A DNA stretch of 6,055 bases from Devosia equisanguinis. GTDB lineage: Bacteria > Pseudomonadota > Alphaproteobacteria > Rhizobiales > Devosiaceae. This document shows, piece by piece, positions 5,201 through 6,055 of this stretch (positions are counted from its first letter, which is position 1; the number at the start of each line of letters is the position of its first letter). The notes beneath the pieces are model-generated. The model saw only the letters and a program-made list of their open reading frames with translations, searched no databases and had not been told where the DNA came from. The position numbers and the translations under genes were made by a program. The stretch lies in NCBI GenBank assembly GCA_945888565.1, contig CAMDAL010000256.1, positions 1 through 6,055 on the forward strand. The letters are read 5' to 3'.

Positions 5201-6055
5201 ACGCCCTCGTTGACGGACAGCAGGCCGTTGAACGGCACGCCGTTGGACGTGACCTCGATCTGGCACTGGCAGCGCGGCTTGCCGGTCAACGGGTCGATGG
5301 TGCAGGCTTCGCAGGTCTTCTCGATCTTGAATTCCGGCTCCGGGCACTCCTCTGGATCGGTGCAGAGTTCCGGATCGTCCGGTCCATCCGGCGGATCGCC
5401 GCTGATATAGGGCGGATCGAGCGGATAGCCGGCGCCGCCATACTCGGACACGTAGGGCAGGTCCCCACCACATCCGGTTCGATAGACCGCAACATCGCCG
5501 ACATGCCCGTCCACCTCGGCGTCGTCGGTGCGCGGCTCAAGATCGACCATGTAGCTGGCCCAGGGCGGTGTGTTTTCAGGCTTGACCGGTCCGGCCGGCA
5601 TCACCTGCAGGCCGTCGATCGCCAGCGGCCCTCCGGCCAGCAACTCATCCGCCAGATCGGGCGCCAGCCGCAGGTCGTCGCCGGTCGTGAGCAGCGATGC
5701 CTCGCAGTAACCGAGGTCGAGCAGGCCGTCGCGGTTGAAGCCGTAGTCGAGATCGACGCCGCCACTGGTCTGGCGATGCTCACCGCCGAAACCGATCGGA
5801 TACTCTTCCGGTTCCTCGATCCAGCGGCTTGGCGTTTCCGGATCGTCCGGGCTCTCGAGCCAGTAGCGATAGAGCCGCGACTGGCCAGGATCTGCAAAGC
5901 CGGTGTAGTCGTAGGTCGAGCTGATCGCGCCGCGCTGAGCGAGGATCATCCCGCCCTTCTCGGTGAAGACGATGTCGCTGACCGGCAGTTTCTCAGGACG
6001 CTTTGGGACATCCAGTTCCCACTGCGGATCGTCGCCAAAGGCGCCGGTCTCCGCG
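2263..6055 (-). CDS. Giant modular secreted protein: DUF11-like modules, VWA domain, Cys-rich repeat tail (5' end outside)
   Basis: 1263 residues plus stop are visible, and the frame is open to the right edge, so the ATG at 5949 (numbered residue 1) is probably internal; the 35 codons before it continue the same domain. Residues -35 to ~160 (PVSDIVFTEKGGMILAQRG; GGVDLDYGFN) look like the end of a propeller-like domain. Residues 180-208 are an Asp/Pro/Glu linker. Ig-like modules lie at ~208-338 and ~346-473 (DUF11 type, ending DTEPGNNRAC). A von Willebrand A domain spans ~493-676 with the complete MIDAS: DESRS at 503-507, Thr570 and Asp595 in FITDG. Further Ig-like modules lie at ~678-818 and ~830-990. 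Residues 1004-1200 are Cys-rich repeats, then an acidic Glu/Asp/Pro tail. The many cysteines imply an extracytoplasmic location. I infer a surface or secreted metal-dependent adhesion protein. No LPXTG or membrane anchor is seen, and the signal peptide would be upstream. Domain calls are firm, ligand and function unknown. Confidence 0.9.
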   Translation of the reverse strand, partial: AETGAFGDDPQWELDVPKRPEKLPVSDIVFTEKGGMILAQRGAISSTYDYTGFADPGQSRLYRYWLESPDDPETPSRWIEEPEEYPIGFGGEHRQTSGGVDLDYGFNRDGLLDLGYCEASLLTTGDDLRLAPDLADELLAGGPLAIDGLQVMPAGPVKPENTPPWASYMVDLEPRTDDAEVDGHVGDVAVYRTGCGGDLPYVSEYGGAGYPLDPPYISGDPPDGPDDPELCTDPEECPEPEFKIEKTCEACTIDPLTGKPRCQCQIEVTSNGVPFNGLLSVNEGVVFGSSTPFNDTIVSVGSADAWTCDQPPFAATDPAICSIDWPGLSVAGNSSTIDVEVELPDPGFLVETTNCATLLLDGVELDESCTEFTGEDSDPVDVSITKSFEETQGPVDGVGAFTLVVTNVGAPFDATSAVTVTDAVPAGMTISAATGSDWSCTPLPIIGPATLTCQYTGTGVMATGATSQVVLTASTEGAGPFENCAEVGIALASGYEDTEPGNNRACAGVEGPDDPFEDVDDPPPLNATCGVNVIFVVDESRSIADANATWYVTNALANAASVFNTNGSQAAVIRFSDAATVSYPMATATYGSVNAGYNPNAGGGTNWEAAMNAALGLLPSPNTIIVFITDGTPTAYLDGGNAVTYTTDSVLATNEAISAVNAIYATGTPIVGIGIGNVSTHLNALLGTTTQASSYSSLGADLTALGQGLCPDLYLKKQIGPNYINFHGLTADPQVTVTLSVTNTASVAITNVTVEDALPPELNTPIGFSQPATVTGSTISWTIPSLAAGATATLTFQVTVSPNPAPTEPWRCFSNFAQVTASDSTVNSVPNNMANPVTGPVHEHDEASSNICVQDRGPTVPTDCGSSYLWVTKKTAFPEVCVPGGSPACTFTITVKAQCKDFNGPVLFGDGISNGTTPVPATIGSISNTAVPPICAWSSGWSGTTSPATCAANLTLPVNQSITFNVTLAAPLAAGSGYTNCFVADGKTPQPADFNAAMTDVNPSTSPYGGAWGNCAPFSVAAPTQQIVQPVADEPEPQCDDGKVLNKRGVCIPDLQCKAPAQSNSTGTACICPDQSIAGPRGCAPDKPDPISCNAPAVPNKAGTACICPKGTVAEGKRCVEVADEQEDETLQCRAPAKSNSTGTACICPDQSIAGPRGCSPDKPDLISCNAPAVPNKAGTACICPKGTVAQGKRCVEVVEEQADEALQCRPPAVPNRRGTACVCPKGLIADGNRCLEPEINIELPEMELPKFDFPDGDDKPRP
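2347..2433 (-). repeat. Third, partial copy of the Cys-rich repeat (B-type half unit)
   Basis: Codes for residues 1173-1201 of the large protein. It keeps the C-x12-C-x-C-x10-C spacing (Cys 1174, 1187, 1189, 1200) and resembles the second half of the full units (PPAVPNRRGTACVCPKG). It is more diverged and ends the repeat series before the acidic tail. Confidence 0.8.
2434..2661 (-). repeat. 228-bp tandem repeat, unit 2
   Basis: Codes for residues 1097-1172. It consists of an A half (STGTACICPDQSIAGPRGC) and a B half (KAGTACICPKGTVAQGKRC), each with C-x12-C-x-C-x10-C. By eye 67 of 76 residues equal unit 1, and the DNA is also closely similar, so the duplication is fairly recent and stayed in frame. 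Confidence 0.9.
2662..2889 (-). repeat. 228-bp tandem repeat, unit 1
   Basis: Codes for residues 1021-1096, directly next to unit 2 with a 76-residue period. It has the same A and B half units, with cysteines at 1022, 1035, 1037, 1048 and 1058, 1071, 1073, 1084. Both units end in a Glu/Asp-rich spacer (VADEQEDET; VVEEQADEA) before the next LQC. Confidence 0.9.

Noticed and set aside
3155..5410. Several other + strand open frames of 99-273 codons
   Set aside because: All lie antisense to the VWA and DUF11-like coding sequence, whose motifs are unambiguous on the - strand; none shows a ribosome site or known family.
5947..5949. ATG at 5949 as the true start of the large gene
   Set aside because: The frame continues without a stop to the window edge with coherent domain sequence, and residues after this Met are not a signal peptide.

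Overview
The window is GC-rich bacterial DNA with strongly GC-biased third codon positions. Its recombinase and companion gene resemble ones I associate with Alphaproteobacteria, for example Hyphomicrobiales, Rhodobacterales or sphingomonads. That placement comes from family resemblance and base composition, not from a search. No rRNA, tRNA or CRISPR array was seen.

Left part (1-1090, + strand): the C-terminal 233 residues of a large serine site-specific recombinase whose catalytic N-terminus lies upstream of the window. An ATGA overlap links it to a 129-residue helix-turn-helix protein. The pair looks like the end of an integration/excision module of a mobile element.

Middle (1091-2262): about 1.2 kb of low coding density and more mixed composition. 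It holds a noncoding stretch with a nested inverted repeat, an orphan 95-residue protein with two membrane segments (1476-1763) behind a strong Shine-Dalgarno sequence, and an eroded IS5-family transposase fragment interrupted by a strong inverted repeat. This looks like scar tissue between the recombinase module and the next gene.

Right part (2263-6055, - strand): a very large gene that enters from the right edge; 1263 codons plus the stop are visible and its start is outside. It encodes a modular, cysteine-rich, probably exported protein. In order it has a propeller-like N-terminal part, an Asp/Pro/Glu linker, two Ig-like modules of DUF11 type, a von Willebrand factor A domain with a complete MIDAS metal site, two more Ig-like modules, and a tail of five C-x12-C-x-C-x10-C repeats ending in an acidic segment. 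The tail contains a recent in-frame tandem duplication of 228 bp. The architecture suggests a surface or secreted adhesion/matrix protein; ligand and export route cannot be read from this window.

The + strand genes and the large - strand gene converge on the transposase remnant. Nothing in the sequence shows that they work together functionally; the likely link is shared residence in an accessory region.
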